This document shows positions 49,089 through 60,159 of a DNA stretch of 64,000 nucleotides, in pieces. The stretch is from Bryum argenteum (lineage: Eukaryota; Streptophyta; Bryopsida; Bryales; Bryaceae): the NCBI GenBank assembly GCA_037043015.1, contig CM073329.1:740448-804447 (forward strand), written 5' to 3'. How positions within the stretch are numbered: the stretch's first letter is position 1; the number at the start of each line of letters is the position of its first letter. The position numbers and the translations under genes were made by a program. The notes below the pieces were generated by a model. It was given only the letters and a program-made list of their open reading frames with translations. It did not search any database and had not been told where the DNA came from.

Positions 49089-50106
49089 GCATGGCGAATG
49101 CAAGCGGAGAAGAAACACCAGGAGGAAAAGTGAATTTGTACATCAAACAATTGTTTTCAAAATAAGGGGGAAGGGGGGGAGGGCTGGAGGATGTAGCATA
49201 GAATTTAGAGGAATCAGCATAGGGCGCTTGATTATGGTGCCACTGTAAGTTATATCATCATTGAGCAGTGCTGAAGTGATTGATTGGTGGATTAGTTGAT
49301 CGACTCATCTGTTGTCTGTTTCTGGACCTCTTACCTCAATTTTGCAACAAAGTTGGGTCGTTTTTCATTTTAGTATGGTAGAGGCACCTATACCCGACCA
49401 TTTAAGGATTTTAGCATATGATATTAATTAAGGTATATATTTCTTTTAAGAATTTTTCATGTGTGCAAACATAAAGTTCTTGTTGAAGGCAAAAAGTTTC
49501 GTGGTTTTATTTGCATTATTCAAATAGTTATAATTGTTTAAAGTGAAAAGTTGCTTGGAACCTAAAGTCGATCACATGCTCAAATATACAAATGAGGTAC
49601 ATCTGTTCTTTCAAAATCTAGGAATTGGGCTTGATCGGGTATTGGTTGCCGGTCGGGTATAGGTGCCTCTACCATATGTGCAAGTCAGGCTTCAGCTGTC
49701 CGTTTTGTCGCCTATCCTATGCCATGTACTGCTGAAAACAGGACACTTCCAAGTCGAACGAGAGAAAGGTCCAGAACGTCATCTCCAATTCAATACTGTA
49801 CTTTGCCTCCAGTGCAGTGGAGATAATCAGATATTACGGTGTACCGATATCCACTCTGTATCCGGGTAGTGTACCGGAGTAATACAAGCCCGGGTATAGA
49901 GCGTACCCGTCGTCATCCGCCACCTGAAAAGCTCCCTCCCCACGTCGCTCGCTGCTGCGGAAGCTCCGGGCGAAGTTCTTTGCTCCGGATGTGAGTGGAT
50001 TCTACGTATTCCGCAAGGTTAGCTTGCCCCCTCCTCCTTTCCCCCCGTCGGATCGCTGTTGACGGTGTATCTTATTCAGTTGTGGAGCAATTGGAAACCA
50101 GAGACG
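49089..50106. other. Intergenic DNA between the U-box and DUF427 genes
   Basis: This holds the 3' flank of the U-box gene, a TIR MITE (49374-49676) and the putative promoter/leader of the DUF427 gene. A candidate leader exon ends at 50016 (CGCAAG|GTTAGC) with an acceptor at 50079 (TTATTCAG). Its frame is closed by a stop (CCTGA near 49927) without an ATG, so it is probably untranslated. Confidence 0.5.
49374..49676. mobile_element. TA-flanked MITE with perfect 26-bp terminal repeats
   Basis: TATGGTAGAGGCACCTATAC plus six more bases (49374-49399) is the exact reverse complement of 49651-49676. If the outer TA is the target duplication, the TIR is 24 bp. The body is about 300 bp, AT-rich and non-coding. 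The perfect arms suggest recent insertion. It belongs to neither the Stowaway-like nor the CACTAAATAGG family in this window. Confidence 0.85.
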
Positions 50107-51742
50107 ATGACGACCAAGGCAATTTGGAACGGTGCTGTAATAGCCGCGACCGACAATTATGAACTCGTGGAGGGCAATGTCTACTTCCCTCCTTCCTCTG
50201 TCAACATGCAGTATGCCAAGCCCAGCAACACGCACACCACTTGCGGTACTGGAGACGTCCACTTCACTTCGTAGTTTCTTGCTTTGCTGTTGACTTGCAT
50301 GTAATCATTTCGTACGAATACAAGCCTTGGTTTTAAGGGTCTGAGCTGTACGCACGTCGTAAGAATTAGGTCGTGGTCGCGAGGAAATAATCTTGATGCA
50401 ATTCCTTGTTCTTTCCTGAAGTTTTATGTAGTCTGTTGTAAGTCACTATGGTATCTTTCTCAAATCCAGCACTTGATTAAAAGTGCTCGTCAGCAATTCC
50501 CTTACCCTGTGCATCGAAGTACATGGCACATGGCGAGAATCTGTTTTGAGCTTCAGTCCAGTCAGAATGACAGATGCGGGGTACATCAGGACCCTCCGGG
50601 TCGCTCTGCCGGGTGTAGGCTGCAGTCGAGGCTTCCCCGGACCCCCACCTTAGCACATGTTGCCGCGCTTGGCGCCTTTTTTTTCGAGCGGAGCCGTAGA
50701 CCTTCCTCTTCCCTTATTTCTTGAACATACGTTCGAAAGTCCTTTCTCATCTCCTGTACTGTACAGGGGAAGATCTATGTCTTCTGTATGGATAAGAGTA
50801 ATGACAAGAAAGCCAAATGACAAACTTGTGCATGTGCGTTCGAGCTGAGACACATGGCAACTGGAAGCCATGATAGGTGCTCTGTACGGCTGGGGCAGCT
50901 CGAAACTGGCCCTATACAGCGTCGATCTGGGTGTCCCGATGTACTCTTAGATCTGTCTTCCTACCGAGTTATTTGTGACATCATGAAGTGTCTTCTGATG
51001 ATTATAACTTGCTTATTCCTTAGATGCATTCTGATGAGATTAAAAGAATTTCACAAGTTCATATGATCGGTGTACTTTTTACAAATGAGATATAACGTAC
51101 GTTATTTCTATTGATTAAAGTACATATGTCTACAACTTGAAAAACTTCGGTGATATTTGGGCGAATTGAAGAAATGTGGCGTATTGATGATCTGTGTTGC
51201 AGGTTGGAAGGGGCAAGCTTCTTACTACACCATAGAAGTGGACGGCAAGGAGAACAAGGATGCTGCGTGGTTTTACCCATCCCCAAAACCTGCTGCTCAA
51301 AACATCAAGGTACTCAAATCTTGGAAGGCATTGTATATCTTGATCGATGTCATTTTCATTTCTACGATTCTTTGTTCAGAAGTGGACGGAGGTATCACGT
51401 GCATTTCTCGTGCTTTTGAGGAGGTTGTGTGTGGTTGATACCTTAGGTTATGTATGGTTCATACTGTACGATGCTTGACAATCAATTTCCCTCTTGTGTC
51501 ATTCTATGTCTGAAAGCGTGATGTGTTGATTAATTATGTAAGCTGGCATCCCTCAAAACTTCGTGGAAATCTACATTTGTCATCCACAACTTATCAATGC
51601 AATCAATTCACATAATTTGGTTTCCAAGCTTGGAAAGTTGAGGTGTAGGTTTTTGAGATGTGACACTATACAATGTTGGATGCAGGATTATGTGGCTTTC
51701 TGGAAAGGAGTAACAGTTGAGAAAGCTGCGAAGAAGGCTTGA
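50107..51742 (+). CDS. DUF427 domain protein
   Basis: This is a small single-domain protein of unknown biochemical function, widespread in bacteria, fungi and lower plants. Exons: 50107-50245, 51203-51309 and 51686-51742, giving 303 nt or 100 aa, the usual size for the family. Family signatures in order are AIWNGAVIA, VEGNVYFPPSSV, THTTCGWKGQASYYTI (C-G codon split by the first intron), NKDAAWFYPSPKPAAQNIK and YVAFWKGVTVE. The 957-bp first intron is long for so small a gene. The start ATG (MTTKAIWNG) is the only one in a frame open to the domain; LWSNWKPE upstream is open but lacks an ATG. It is probably a soluble cytosolic protein with no signal peptide. Confidence 0.9.
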
Positions 51743-52599
51743 GTTTTTTGGGGTTGGTGGAACCAATACAGCTTCATTGGTTTCAAAGTGGTTGAAGAAC
51801 ATGTAAATATGACAAGTGCATCATGTATGTATGGTGATGTGCTTGCATGTTTTTAATAATAACACGCATTTTCTAAGTAATTTTGTCTGTGTGCAAGTTG
51901 TTGCATGGAAAACTTTTGGAGTTTGTTTTGTATTGAATGGTCATTGATGAACACACATGTGCAACACAAGAGGTTGTGTGAGTAGTACAAGTTGTATGAA
52001 GTATAATACCTTTTAAGGGTATGTAAGTGGCAAGGAGTCTTTCAAAGAGAATATATTAATGTCAAAAGCCTCACTTAACATATTGTACTTGCACCAACTT
52101 AAACATCCGCATTTACATCATTTGTAGTTGAGCAACTCCACCTTACACAAGGTGAGCATCGTATTGTACTTTACAATGCATACACAACATAAATTCCCAT
52201 GTTTCCTCATAGGTGTGTGTTTAAAATATTTTGGCTTTGTTTGTTCTTACAACCTCAATGGAATTATCTTCCTTTTGAGATCATGTTACTTGTAGAAATT
52301 TTGATTTTAGGCCTACAAACACAGGTCTCTTAAAAGTGTTATGTATAAAAATAAAGATATTTAAATCTCAACCATACAATGTTGTAGTGAATCAATATAA
52401 TTTGTATTCAATATAGGTGAAGTGAAGCAATATTTTAGTTGTGAGACCTCTCAAAGTATAAGATCATAATATATTTGTATTGAAGAATATTAATGCAGTG
52501 TCATCATTTCTACTTTGAAGTGGGATGTTGTTTATAAATATCTATAACCACAAAGTTGTTCATCTTCATCTCAAATTACTTCCTACCCAGAAAAATAGT
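51743..52599. other. 3' flank of DUF427 gene and AT-rich repeat DNA
   Basis: About 52260-52590 is a diverged reverse-strand copy of repeat family alpha. It shares 'ctcaaccatacaatgttgtag', 'gagacctctcaaagtataagatcataat', 'catcatttctactttgaagtgg' and 'gttgttcatcttcatctca'. Nothing else is assigned. Confidence 0.5.
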
Positions 52600-53170
52600 C
52601 AAAGGAATTTGTCATAACCATGTTGTACCATAACAAAAGTGAGCCACCTACTGAGAAACAGAATGACTCCAAACGGAGCAGCAAACGTCTGCAGCGGCAA
52701 CCTAAAACAATCGTCGTCAAGATAGTTCTACCAAACAATAGCATGAACAGAAAATCTGTTGTACCACCGCGAAACAATTTTATTCTAGAACTTCGACTTA
52801 CAGTTCCTCGCCTAAAAGAACAAATGAAATAGAAAGCCTCCAAATTTGCAAGACCAAGCCACGCTGAAGTGGCTAGAACTCCAGGCTACTACCAGAGCTT
52901 GCGACTGCACATCAAATTTTTTTGATACATCCAAAAACGCGGCAACTGCATATACTAGACATTATCCATTGCCGCCGCAATGATTCCACAAAGATAGAGG
53001 TGGGAGGATGGACGGGTGAAAGTAGCTGCCAAGTTTGCCGAAGTGGAAGAAATTTGATATGAGTCTCCACAATTCATAGCCTTGTATGACCAACTTAGCA
53101 TTAGAATTATAGTGAGGTACACGATGAACGGGGTGACCCGTGCGCATCCTCCACGAGCTGTCATCAGATG
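52600..53170 (-). pseudogene. Derlin pseudogene (unprocessed)
   Basis: It matches exon 2 (about 53140-53035) and exon 3 (about 52850-52610) of the intact Derlin at 56787-59421, plus intron sequence between them, so it arose by DNA duplication and not from mRNA. Surviving words are VTPF…VYL, KLVIQGYELWRLISNFFHFGKLG (split over two strings) and [19 protein letters not shown]. Breaks: the exon 2 acceptor CAG became CGG, an insertion shifts the frame after VYL, the exon 2 donor GT became GC, the exon 3 acceptor CAG became CAA, and stops occur where the family has FLARYCK. Exon 1 and exons 4-6 were not found nearby. Confidence 0.85.
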
Positions 53171-53488
53171 ACATTCATCCTATGAACATTCATCCCAAGA
53201 TCCACTCACACTCAGGAGTTAGAGATGAAAAAGGGATAAAAAAAGAAGCAGAAATGAGAAAATTGGAACTGATATAGAGATCAGTCCTCTTACCAGGGCT
53301 TTCATTATTCTTGATAAGCGTAATCTGCATATAATTTGTTTTTGATTCTGCCTTCCTACTCAATGCCATTCAGACGTAGTGGAAACAGAGCCACATACAG
53401 CCTTCATCCATGGGTAGAATAGATAGAGGACACCATGGTTTCAACATTGTCATTTTAGGTTGCTGAATCCACTGCTGGTAGAGATCGA

Positions 53489-53496
53489 GAATATTC
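53489..53496 (+). promoter_or_regulatory. Heat-shock-element-like site upstream of EGY3
   Basis: GAATATTC fits the GAAnnTTC core of a heat-shock element. It lies 228 bp before the EGY3-like start codon. Only one clean inverted pair is present; neighbouring GAA/TTC words (about 53465, 53514) are imperfect. EGY3 of flowering plants is heat-induced, which makes the site worth noting. Confidence 0.35.
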
Positions 53497-53723
53497 CGTC
53501 ATCCCGTGGCGAGTTTCGCTATCACCTGCTGCGTCGCCCACCTGCTGCATAGCTCAGGTAATCGACAATCCATCGCGCTGCCCACCTTATGCACCCTCTC
53601 TACCTTCAGCCGTGCCGATCACATACCGTAGTCTTCCACCTGAGTTCAGCTAAGCTAAGCATGGTGTCTGCTGTCAATTGATCCCCTTCCCCTTTCTCCA
53701 CGTTCGGCCGTGCGCGCTCAGCT

Positions 53724-55808
53724 ATGGCGCTCTTCCCTTGCGCCATCGCCGGCGCATCCTCTAAATCTACTGTCCCTGTGCTCCTTTCCTTACACTCGGC
53801 GTCTCCCCAATTCGACCACTGCAGCTCTAAGAGCGTCAGTCCAGCATGGTTTAGACCCCAGGGTTTAGGGACCCAGAGTTGGAGGGACGCCTCTTCGCGG
53901 CGACGTCTGCGCATTCGCAGTAGCGGCGATAGTGACGGCGACCGAGACTTGAGAGATGGTGAGTCGGACAGGAAGGAGAGTGCCAGTAACTCCGGGAGAG
54001 TGGAGATAGAGGTCTCGCCTGCCGCGATGAAGCAATTGGAATCGATGAAGAAGAAGCAGGAGAACGTCGGCAAGGGTTTCACCATGAGCAACATGATGGA
54101 CATTCTTGACGAGGTTGTAAAAACAGGAGGTGGGGACTCGAGCATGAGTTTGATAGAACAGAACATGAAGAAGCGGCGAGAGAGGCAACAGGGAAAAGCG
54201 GAGAGTGATAAAGGCCCTGAGGCAAACGCTCCGGTGCCGCTGTCCTTCGATGTGGACGCTCGCAACGACGAGAATCGGTTTGACGGCGCTTATTTTGCTC
54301 GCCTAGAAGAGCTCGGAGAGGAGGTGTTGGAGATTAACACATTAGACGATTTCTACCCGGCGTTCATAATTCTCATGACCGACGCCTTATTGGAGCTTGG
54401 AGATATGATGAAAATGCTCGGTGATGGTGAGTTTTTCTCCACTCAAGCCATGCTGCGCGCCTCGCGTCTTCCCGTCACGAAGACCTCCAATTTGAAGGGC
54501 TTCCCAGAGGACGTTCAATTGCGGAGGTCTCTGGATAACATTCTAGTGTATGTGCAAGCTCTAGGGTTTTACATTTCGTCTCTGTTCACGGGTCCTGATG
54601 GGGTCTTTTTGAATACGGATGAGAGCTTGGCCACCGAAGCGGATCTGCTATATAACATGTACTACAAGTACAAGCACAAGGAGACGTTTACCGTGCCGTT
54701 GGACGAAGGGGAGCTTCTGGAACATGTGGTGACCAGCAGCCATGGCTTTGAGCCAGCAGGCAAGGCGGTGAAGTGTCGGCAGGGACTTATATTTTCGGGG
54801 AAGTGGAGAACGATGCCGTCGTCTCTTGAAATGCAGAAAGTGTTGGACGAGAGGTTTGAAGGGCTTGTGGCAATTTTGTTAGATAGAGTACCGGGGACAG
54901 AATCCAGTGGGGTGCTTGTCGCCCACCGGGATGAACTTCTGTCCTTCACACTTGCAGAGAAGGGAGACGTCATACTGGCAAGTAGCCTTCTGGTTGGAGT
55001 TCTGGTGTGTGCGGTGCAGTTCGCGAATGCAGATGTAGGGTTTGACGAAGCGTATCTACAACGGGCTCTCGTGCCACTGGGGTTGGTTGGAGTAACTGCT
55101 GGTGGATGGTTAGCAAGAAAAGCAGCGGCCGGAATGTACAAAGTTTCGCACATGGTTAGGTTACCATTTTCATTACCCGTTCCACATCAAGGCTTATTTA
55201 GCACAATCGTTTTCTACAAGGGTTGTTTGCCCAACCGGACTTGCTTGTTAGATCTTTCGTTATCAAGCTCCCTGGCATCATTGGCAATTTCCGGCGCTCT
55301 CATCGGGGCTAGTATCACTGCAGCATCAAATTCTTCGACTATGGTCGATTTCAACGGCTTCTTGTTGGTACCAGAGCAGTTGTTTTCATATTCCAGTGCT
55401 TTCACATGGCTGCTGCACAAGCTGGCCATTGCAACTCTTAGTGGGGAACCAGGCGAGGAGTTGAGCCTGGTGCTCAGCCCTTTGGCATTAGCAGGGGTAC
55501 TGGGTCTGCATGCCACAGCCTTGAGCTTGCTCCCGGTGGGAATTCTGGATGGAGGCCGTATTGTCACAGGGACCTTGGGGCGAGAGGTGCAGCATACGGT
55601 GACATCCGTTGTGTATTTCCTCATAGCGGTCTCGTTGGCTGTGAATGAGCCGTGGTTAGCGTTGGCTTGGATTGCGGGTACGACCCCAGCGTTGATGGAT
55701 GACTGGTTCCAGATGGACGAAGCTACGCAGCCAAGTTTGCTACGGAAGGCTCTGGGGCTAGCGATGGTGTTTGGTGCTGTTGCAGCTTTCGTTCCATCAT
55801 TAACTTGA
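53724..55808 (+). CDS. EGY3: EGY3-like inactive site-2-protease homologue, plastid
   Basis: This is a 694-aa, intronless homologue of chloroplast membrane S2P-family proteins. EGY1/EGY2 are zinc metalloproteases, whereas EGY3 lacks the catalytic motif and is linked to heat and salt stress. The first 60-75 residues are Ser/Arg-rich and fit a transit peptide (about 32-62: SPQFDH to RRRLRIRSS). A charged coiled-coil-like stretch is about 95-160 (MKQLESMKKKQENVGK). A conserved soluble part lies at about 185-400, and membrane segments start about 430. Where active members have HExxH, this protein reads WLARKAAAGMYKVSH (about 460-475), with no HExxH. The second motif is partly kept as LLPVGILDGGR (about 603-612). 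Length exceeds Arabidopsis EGY3, and absence of introns is notable beside multi-exon neighbours; retroposition is possible. It ends convergent with the Derlin gene. Confidence 0.88.
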   Translation: MALFPCAIAGASSKSTVPVLLSLHSASPQFDHCSSKSVSPAWFRPQGLGTQSWRDASSRRRLRIRSSGDSDGDRDLRDGESDRKESASNSGRVEIEVSPAAMKQLESMKKKQENVGKGFTMSNMMDILDEVVKTGGGDSSMSLIEQNMKKRRERQQGKAESDKGPEANAPVPLSFDVDARNDENRFDGAYFARLEELGEEVLEINTLDDFYPAFIILMTDALLELGDMMKMLGDGEFFSTQAMLRASRLPVTKTSNLKGFPEDVQLRRSLDNILVYVQALGFYISSLFTGPDGVFLNTDESLATEADLLYNMYYKYKHKETFTVPLDEGELLEHVVTSSHGFEPAGKAVKCRQGLIFSGKWRTMPSSLEMQKVLDERFEGLVAILLDRVPGTESSGVLVAHRDELLSFTLAEKGDVILASSLLVGVLVCAVQFANADVGFDEAYLQRALVPLGLVGVTAGGWLARKAAAGMYKVSHMVRLPFSLPVPHQGLFSTIVFYKGCLPNRTCLLDLSLSSSLASLAISGALIGASITAASNSSTMVDFNGFLLVPEQLFSYSSAFTWLLHKLAIATLSGEPGEELSLVLSPLALAGVLGLHATALSLLPVGILDGGRIVTGTLGREVQHTVTSVVYFLIAVSLAVNEPWLALAWIAGTTPALMDDWFQMDEATQPSLLRKALGLAMVFGAVAAFVPSLT

Positions 55809-56786
55809 TGACGACGCTGGAATACGTATCTGTAGTTATACATTTGTCGAGTCCACATATAGTTAATTTAGCTCACAGCGATGCGGGAATTCATGCTACA
55901 TGCAAAGTCCTGAACACGTTGTAAGTCACATAAGATCTCACAGGACGTCGAGTGTACATTACCTTGAGATATAAAGGTTTAGTCCATGATCGTCAGTAAT
56001 TTACGGAATTCCGTTTGGTATGGAAAGGGAGAGCACGACCAGGCAGCGAGATTCGGGGCACCTTAACTTGTGCAAGTAGCCCAATTATAATCTGTACGCA
56101 TTTATCACCCATATTGTGTCGAATGATCAAGATCAGGAATATCCACTTATGGGCAGGCAGATGGATCATCGTGTCTTTGCCATCAAAAAACGGTTCGTTC
56201 AATTCATTCCAATTGCACCATCAATAGACAATCCACAAGACTCTCTGCTCAATCATATGTAGACAATCCACAAGACTCTATTATCAATCATATAAAGACA
56301 ATCCACAAGACTCTATTATCAATCATATATAGAAAATCCACAAGACTCTCTTATCAATCATATATAGCTGTTCAGTTGGTTGCTTCCACGTGAGCGCAAA
56401 CAATACTCGACACGAGGACAATAGGCCCCAGAAACAAAAGAGGCAAACAAATGGCATAGCACACTGACCTGCACCGTATAGACATGATGACAAGAAACGC
56501 ATGGTGAATCATGCACCCCTGCGAGATACTATACAAGGCCACTTTACTTGGTGTAGATATGGTGACATGATCATGTGTTGGACACTGTTGGATTCGCACT
56601 GCCCGCAAGGCAGTCCTTCATCCCCAACTTAGCTGCGCAAAAGACTAGACTAAACACTCAGGCCCAGCGAGCGTCGGCACTCCGGGTACGGAGTAGCCCA
56701 TCGCAGGAACCCCGTGCACCACACGCCGGCCTGTTGCAACCACCCAACAATTATATTGACAAAGTGGGTCGGAGCAAGCCCTAGTC
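55809..56786. other. Region between convergent EGY3 and Derlin genes
   Basis: This contains the 3' flanks of both genes and a 35-bp tandem repeat (56226-56367). Small ORFs at 55993-56227 overlap on opposite strands and are not supported. Confidence 0.5.
56226..56367 (+). repeat. 35-bp tandem repeat, four units
   Basis: AGACAATCCACAAGACTCT recurs at 56226, 56261, 56296 and 56331 (the last with one change, AGAAAATCC). Spacing is exactly 35 bp, and each unit ends in an ATCAATCATATATA-like block. Units differ at only a few positions, which points to recent expansion. There are no unique spacers, so it is not CRISPR-like. Confidence 0.92.
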
Positions 56787-59421
56787 CTAGTCTCTGTGAG
56801 CCTGGCCCGCAGGCGCTGCTCCCCACACCGCCGGTGCAGGCCTTGCCACCAACACCGTGTCCTCCGGGATGAGTGCCTTGATGATGGCAGGAGTCTTCAG
56901 GATCCGACGGCCCGTCATCAACGGATACACATCCTCCAGAAAGTAATACGCATGTCCCGCGGCCATTCCCTGCACATCACACATCCACCACGTCTCAAAA
57001 TCGGGTCTTCATCTCCTTCCAGTCGCACATCTGGGAACAAGCATGTAAACAAGAGCATAGAGGGGGAGAGCGAGACGGGACCACAGTGTCTGCATCTCCA
57101 CCCTTGACCGTCACTGCTTTCGGTGGCTGTCGACCAAGACGGTCACTACCAAAATCCGACGGAGAAAGTAAACCTACCAAAAGATCTACCCAAGGGCTGC
57201 TCCCCACCATCACTGAAAACCCCAAAAGCACCTGCAAAATCCATCAGCGTCATCGTCAACATCAGGCAGAGCTCAAACATGACGACCGTCACTCGGTGGA
57301 GGCCAGAAAAGAACCGATCATGACTGAACTTCTTCCACGGTGGCTGTTCCGAGAAGCGGCTGTATCTATTCCAGCTTTTCTCTAAAACTTCAGGACAAAA
57401 CCTAGATGATACCAAGACAGCAAACTCAGCCGAAATGCCTGAAACTGATCTCGTTCACTACATTCACTTATGACACCCTTGGCATGTGGACGGCAACGAC
57501 AAGAGGTACACTACGACGTGTAAATAATCCAGCGTGAGTGCAGTTTCTCAAGTACTACTCTTGGCACGCACACAAACCGAAGGCTTACCCACGGTAAGTA
57601 TGGGGCTGTGAAGCTGAAGAGACCCAGAAAGCTCATCTGTACATGAGGATTGCGCTTGCTCCACACATACACCTGTCAAGCCCGCCGTATTGCGGCCAGT
57701 GTAAGTCGTGAGTCAACCAGTATTTGATCCAGAACACCCACAAAGATCACCACACCTCATTCCTACACCGTCCCCTCTACGACTGCCCTCCACAAACAGA
57801 ATACACGGAAAGGATCCGCCCCGCCCATGACGCACCATCATGAAGGTGAGCGAGTTGCTCAGAAACAGAATGTCCGCAAACGGGGCAGCAAACTTCAGCA
57901 GCCCGCCACCCACTACAATGGTCGTCAGGATAGTTCCACCAAACAACAGCATGAACAGGAAATCCGCTGTGCGGCCGCGAAACGATGTCTCCTCCAGAAG
58001 CTTGCAGTACCTCGCCAAAAAGAACATATGAAACAGAAAGTCCAAATCTGCAAAAACAAGCCATATCATCCTCATAAGTAGCTGGAAGTCCAATCTCCAC
58101 GGTGCCGCCACAAGCTTGCACCTGCTCGTGCACATGTAAGGATACATCCAATAAAGCGGCAGTCTCAACTACTGTACAGAATTCATAGCCGACAAAGTCA
58201 TTCCACGAAAACAGAAGTGGGAGAATGGACGGGTGAAGGTAGCTACCGAGTTTGCCGAAGTAAAAGAAATTCGTTATGAGTCTCCACACTTCATAGTCTT
58301 GTATGACCAACTTCGAATTCAAGTAGACGTCGAACGGCGTTATAACCTGTGCACATCCTCGACACGCCTTCGTCAAAATACGTTCACCCCATTGATACTC
58401 CCACAATCCAATCACAGGACTGAGGAGAAAACAAACTAAGACGACAAACTGACGAAGACGCTCGGTCGTCTCGCCCAGTATCGACCCCTAACAAGGGTCA
58501 CGCGGAACAGCCATCTGGAACAAGTCTGACACACCTCACAGGGCTGCCATACTGTTCGCATGAAGCAGAAACCGATCAAGCGGAGAAATGAAGCCGTGTA
58601 TTCGCACCTCCCAAAATATGAACAGGTGGGGTTCCATAATCCCGACCTGGACAAGCAAGAGGATGGCTATGCTACACTGGTGGATCGAGCTGCTTCACTC
58701 AGCTCAGAACACCAGCGTTTGAGCACAAATCCATCGCCCAGAGAAATCCTACGACGGCTGCGGTAAACTCAAGTGCAGCGTTCATCGATTCACTCTCCAC
58801 GCTGAAAATCTCGACCAGACTGGTTGCATGCTCACAACGACCCGTCACTCAACGTTACTTCACTCAAATTGAACCCCGTTCCATCGCTTGCCTCCGACAC
58901 CAATTTCATATCAATCAACCTCCGAGCATAAAACGTGAGCGCGGAAACGATGGACGGACCAAACACGCCTCTAAAGATCTGAGCTGCAAAGTCTCACACG
59001 GATTCATACGAATGTGCTCTCCGGGACTTGTCCGCGAGAACAAGGCACCATCGGGTCCAGTGCCACTCAAATCGACGTTCGAGAACTGTTATGACGAGGA
59101 CTTGTAGGACAATGTGAAGACCCCGCTCTGACCGCAACTGCGTTGCAACAATGCTTCTAAAGTGACTATGTTCTACATCCTTGAGCTATTCATCGGCAGG
59201 AATGAGCTCGGAGCAGCTTGACTACGCTTGCACTCTCTACTCTCGCGGTAGAGGGGAGAAACAAATCAAAGGAGAACCTGAGGTCTCCAAACCCCACGAA
59301 ATATTACTGAGAGGGAGCATACCTCAAGGGCACATCCGGCGGTGGTGAGAACGGACAGCGTGAGATATGACCGCGTGATGATCGGCATTTGCTTGTACCA
59401 ATCCTCCACCAATTGCGCCAT
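56787..59421 (-). CDS. DER1: Derlin (DER1-like), ER-associated degradation
   Basis: This is a multi-span ER membrane protein that takes part in moving misfolded proteins out of the ER for degradation. Exons on the minus strand: 59421-59323, 58346-58247, 58047-57836, 57672-57589, 57231-57178 and 56969-56787, giving 732 nt or 243 aa. Signatures in order are [43 protein letters not shown] [75 protein letters not shown], and [20 protein letters not shown] near the C-terminus. All phases close. First-intron length is 976 bp. A diverged pseudogene lies 3.6 kb further along, and the 5' end is repeated inverted at 63886. The tail [12 protein letters not shown] is short compared with Arabidopsis Derlin-1. 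Confidence 0.93.
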
Positions 59422-60159
59422 GTTTCTCACGTTCGCGCCCAATCACGATACCTTGGTATGAACTCTCACCCGCCTAGCGGCGATCGTAGACACTCCACCT
59501 CCTCCAAACCCCTCACAGTTTCAATTGTCGTAGAAACAGACACTTGTCCTCACAACCCTAAACACTAAAACGCTGAAACCACGGGGGATGTAGTCTGCTA
59601 GTGCCTTGGGATGGAAACCAACCCTAAGTCACAAGGGAGACCATGTCTCCGCGCTGCCAACTGCGGGCGATTCTCCCACACTTCCCCCAAAATGTGTCTC
59701 AGCAAGACCACGAGCCAGAAGAATTGCTGGCAGAATTGGCCCGAGCCCTAAATTCAAGCCCCTCCGATGACAAGCAGGAGCCGACCCTGGAGAGACGATT
59801 TCAGCGCTCCTGAAGGTGGCGGACGATGCCCACGACCGTGATTGATAGTGAGACCTGAAATTGAGAACAAGGAGGGAGGATGGAGTCAAATTGGAAACAA
59901 GGAGCTCCAAGAGCGTCGACGGGGAGACAGAGAGAATAAGGGATCTGGAGCATTTCTCCCGCAGTCCCACTGGATTGTGTTCCTGGATGAGCCCTCATCC
60001 AGTTTGTGGATGATAATTGTTTGTACCGGGCCGGGGCACGGCAGAGGCCGCAACTGTAGTCGGGTGTTAGGATGGAGGTTCATTCGGCGATGAGCCCACG
60101 TGGCGGAAGTGGGCGGGTGGCAATGACGTGGAAGGAAGGCGATGCCATATCGAACGCGA
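59307..60159 (-). repeat. Inverted duplication, arm 1 (Derlin exon 1 and upstream)
   Basis: The sequence is the reverse complement of 63149-64000. I compared about 59340-59640 and the inner border base by base, and the middle through identical translated frames. The only difference seen is one base (CTCCCTTG here, CTCCTTG there, near 59637). It covers the start of intron 1, exon 1, leader and about 700 bp upstream. Identity stops sharply after …CGAACGCGA at 60159. Confidence 0.95.
60123..60132 (-). promoter_or_regulatory. UPR-element-like motif upstream of Derlin copy A
   Basis: ATGACGTGGA on the + strand (TCCACGTCAT in gene orientation) matches the core of plant and animal unfolded-protein-response elements (TGACGTGG; plant P-UPRE contains TCCACGTCAT). 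A G-box CCACGTGG lies about 27 bp nearer the gene at 60096-60103. The motif is about 700 bp before the ATG; whether transcription starts nearby is unknown. Confidence 0.45.

Noticed and set aside
49915-50016. Upstream coding exon for the DUF427 protein (LRAKFFAPDVSGFYVFRK)
   Set aside because: The frame looks protein-like and could splice in phase, but a stop precedes it with no ATG, so a 5' leader exon is more likely.
53606-55858. Two minus ORFs (219 and 214 codons) opposite EGY3
   Set aside because: The EGY3 protein is clearly on the + strand, and these have no similarity.
56226-56367. CRISPR-like array
   Set aside because: Units are contiguous tandem repeats with no unique spacers, and the genome is eukaryotic.
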